A stretch of 7,669 bases of DNA from an uncultured Lachnospiraceae bacterium (GTDB lineage Bacteria > Bacillota > Clostridia > Lachnospirales > Lachnospiraceae): the NCBI GenBank assembly GCA_910586125.1, contig CAJUHP010000029.1, positions 1 through 7,669 on the forward strand, read 5' to 3'. Both the position numbers and the translations under genes were made by a program. Numbering within the stretch: position 1 is the stretch's first letter; every line of letters begins with the position of its first letter. Positions 6,328 through 7,669 of this stretch are shown here, in pieces. Below the pieces are notes generated by a model. The model was not told the origin of the DNA. It did no database searches and saw nothing but the letters and a program-made list of their open reading frames with translations.

Positions 6328-7518
6328 TTATCCCAGATATTCCTCTGCCAGCCTGCGAAACGCGGGCAGAGAACGAATCACCTTTTCTGTGGGAATACAG
6401 TAGGAAATACGAAAATGACCGGGGCAGCCGAACGCACTGCCCGGAACCAGCAGCAGCTCATACTTCTTCGCCCGCTCACAGAAGGATGTGTCATCCGGCT
6501 CCAGGGAGCGAGGAAACATATAAAAGGTTCCCTGCGGCTTCACGCAGCCATACCCCAACGCCGGCAATTCCTTAAAAAGAATTTCCTTGTTCTTCTCATA
6601 GACGGACAGATCCGAGGTGTCCTCCAGACAGCGGGCCACCGCAAGCTGCATCAGCGACGGCGGACAGTTATGCCCGATTTCCCTTGAAATCTGCCCGAAG
6701 ACAGCGGCTGCCACCTCTGCGTCGTCGCTGTCCGGGTGAACCGCCACATAGCCAATCCGCTCTCCGGGGATGGACATGGACTTGCTGAATGAATAGCAGG
6801 TGAACGTATTGGCATAAAAGGAGGCCGTGTAGGGAATCTGCACTCCTTCAAATACCAGTTCCCGATAGGGTTCATCCGAGATAAGATAGATCGAATGCCC
6901 GTATTCTCTCTGTTTCTCAGTCAAAATATCAGCCAGGCGCGCAAGCGTTGCGACCGAATATACCACGCCTGCGGGGTTATTCGGCGTATTGACTAAAACT
7001 CCCTTCACGCGGGGATTTAGAAGCTTCTCAAACGCCTCAAAATGGATCTGAAAATCGTCTGTGCAGGCAGGCGTCACCGAAAGCTTTCCCCCGGCGCCCT
7101 CCACATAGGGCTGATACTCGGGAAAATACGGGGCAAACGTCACAATCTCGTCCCCCGGCTCTTCCAGTACGGCCCGCAGCGCATGCGCGACGGCCCCGGC
7201 GGCTCCCGATGTCATAAAAATATGTTTCTCTTCATAGTTCATGCCAAAACGCCGGTTTAAAGATGCTGCCACCGCCTGACGAACCGAGCCGATTCCCAGA
7301 GACGGGCTGTAACCGTGGACGGTCAAATCATCCTGTGCTGCCAGAATCTCTGCGAGAGCCTTATGAAAACTCTCCGGCGCCGCCACGCTGGGATTGCCGA
7401 GGCTGTAATCAAAGATATTGTCAAAACCAATTTCCGCCGCCCTCTTTTTCCCATACATAAATACCCGCCGGATCACATTCTCGTGATTTTGCATTTCCAC
7501 ATATCTGGAATTCAGCAT
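6328..7518 (-). CDS. Pyridoxal-phosphate-dependent aminotransferase, class I/II
   Basis: A 396-residue fold-type I aminotransferase of the aspartate-aminotransferase superfamily. It has the substrate loop DYSLGNPS (37-44), the phosphate-loop region TSGAAGA (103-109) and NTPNNPAGVVY (177-187, Asn181). SDEPYRE (214-220) carries Asp215, which pairs with the cofactor ring nitrogen, and Tyr218. SFSKSMSIPGERIGY (243-257) carries the cofactor-binding Lys246, and PGSAFG and FRISYC supply the carboxylate-binding Arg370. All catalytic residues are intact, so it should transfer an amino group between an amino acid and a 2-oxo acid. The specific substrate cannot be assigned from motifs. It is the first gene of the operon: AGGAGG (7528-7533) lies 9 bases before the ATG and a promoter lies just upstream. 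Confidence 0.93.
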   Translation of the reverse strand: MLNSRYVEMQNHENVIRRVFMYGKKRAAEIGFDNIFDYSLGNPSVAAPESFHKALAEILAAQDDLTVHGYSPSLGIGSVRQAVAASLNRRFGMNYEEKHIFMTSGAAGAVAHALRAVLEEPGDEIVTFAPYFPEYQPYVEGAGGKLSVTPACTDDFQIHFEAFEKLLNPRVKGVLVNTPNNPAGVVYSVATLARLADILTEKQREYGHSIYLISDEPYRELVFEGVQIPYTASFYANTFTCYSFSKSMSIPGERIGYVAVHPDSDDAEVAAAVFGQISREIGHNCPPSLMQLAVARCLEDTSDLSVYEKNKEILFKELPALGYGCVKPQGTFYMFPRSLEPDDTSFCERAKKYELLLVPGSAFGCPGHFRISYCIPTEKVIRSLPAFRRLAEEYLG

Positions 7519-7550
7519 GTCCGAAATCCTCCTTTTGTATCTCTGACTTT

Positions 7551-7578
7551 ACTATAGCATAATTCAGAAGAATTTCAA
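7551..7578 (-). promoter_or_regulatory. Operon promoter upstream of the aminotransferase gene
   Basis: On the minus strand: -35 TTGAAA (7573-7578, 5 of 6), a 16-base spacer, and -10 TATAGT (7551-7556, 5 of 6) preceded by an extended-10 TGC. The predicted start near 7544 gives a leader of about 26 bases. This is the only clear promoter found for the six-gene minus-strand operon, although internal promoters were not searched exhaustively. Confidence 0.7.
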
Positions 7579-7590
7579 AGAGATCGGAAC

Positions 7591-7633
7591 AAAAAAACCG
7601 CTGAAAATCTGAGTTCCTCAAGATCTTCAGCGG
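7591..7633 (-). terminator. Rho-independent terminator after the tRNA gene
   Basis: On the minus strand, CCGCTGAA (7626-7633) pairs perfectly with TTCAGCGG (7598-7605). The inner part adds GATC/GATT-type pairs and TGAG/CTCA around a GAA loop, with one bulged T, giving a hairpin of about 16 pairs. A run of seven T follows directly (7591-7597). The hairpin base is only 3 bases from the tRNA 3' end, so it most likely ends the tRNA transcript and insulates the downstream operon promoter. Confidence 0.88.
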
Positions 7634-7636
7634 GTA

Positions 7637-7669
7637 TGCAGTTGGAGGGACTTGAACCCTCACGAGCGT
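7637..7669 (-). tRNA. 3' part of a tRNA gene, probably tRNA-Leu (runs off the window edge)
   Basis: A perfect T arm is visible on the minus strand: stem GAGGG/CCCTC around the TTCAAGT loop (7645-7661). It is followed by the 7-base acceptor strand CAACTGC (7638-7644) and discriminator A (7637). CCA is not encoded. The acceptor implies a 5' end of GCAGTTG. Together with discriminator A and the CTCGT sequence before the T stem, which fits a long variable arm, this points to tRNA-Leu. The anticodon lies outside the window, so the isotype is inferred. Confidence 0.85.

Noticed and set aside
7542..7568. TCTGA/TCAGA inverted repeat flanking the -10 of the operon promoter as an operator
   Set aside because: The arms are only 5 bases, separated by 17 bases with no further symmetry; this is likely chance.
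7421..7663. Minus-strand open frame of 80 codons starting in the tRNA
   Set aside because: Its first codons are the translated T arm of the tRNA, and it then runs through the terminator and promoter into the aminotransferase gene in another frame.

Overview
The window looks like chromosomal DNA of an anaerobic Clostridia bacterium, probably a Lachnospiraceae-type gut Firmicute. The evidence is strong AGGAGG-type ribosome sites before almost every gene, a moderately high GC content, a CBS-domain family II pyrophosphatase, an LrgA/LrgB pair, and a MobA-like/ModE-like fusion protein of a kind I associate with Clostridia. This placement is inference from gene content, not from a marker gene.

Left part (1-1998): a DUF3810-type membrane protein gene on the minus strand is cut short near position 68. 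There the family sequence stops and a lower-GC stretch of unknown origin runs off the window edge. A divergent promoter region (684-891) separates it from aroC (chorismate synthase) on the plus strand. aroC appears alone, with no other shikimate gene beside it.

Middle and right (1999-7518): six genes on the minus strand look like one operon. In transcription order they are a class I/II PLP aminotransferase, a CBS-domain manganese-dependent inorganic pyrophosphatase, a YhhN/TMEM86-like membrane protein, lrgA, lrgB, and a MobA-like nucleotidyltransferase/ModE-like winged-helix fusion. Gaps are 14, 4, 20, -8 (overlap) and 45 bases. A good promoter sits at 7551-7578. The last gene of the operon meets aroC tail to tail with no base between the two stop codons.

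Right edge (7591-7669): the 3' part of a minus-strand tRNA gene, most likely tRNA-Leu, followed after 3 bases by a strong rho-independent terminator and then directly by the operon promoter.

How the parts may work together: most genes are metabolic or membrane housekeeping functions, and I see no mobile-element gene, CRISPR array or defence system. The least ordinary items are the fusion regulator, whose nucleotidyltransferase half lacks key nucleotide-binding residues while the DNA-binding half looks intact, the mixed operon that ends with it, and the disrupted DUF3810 gene at the left edge.
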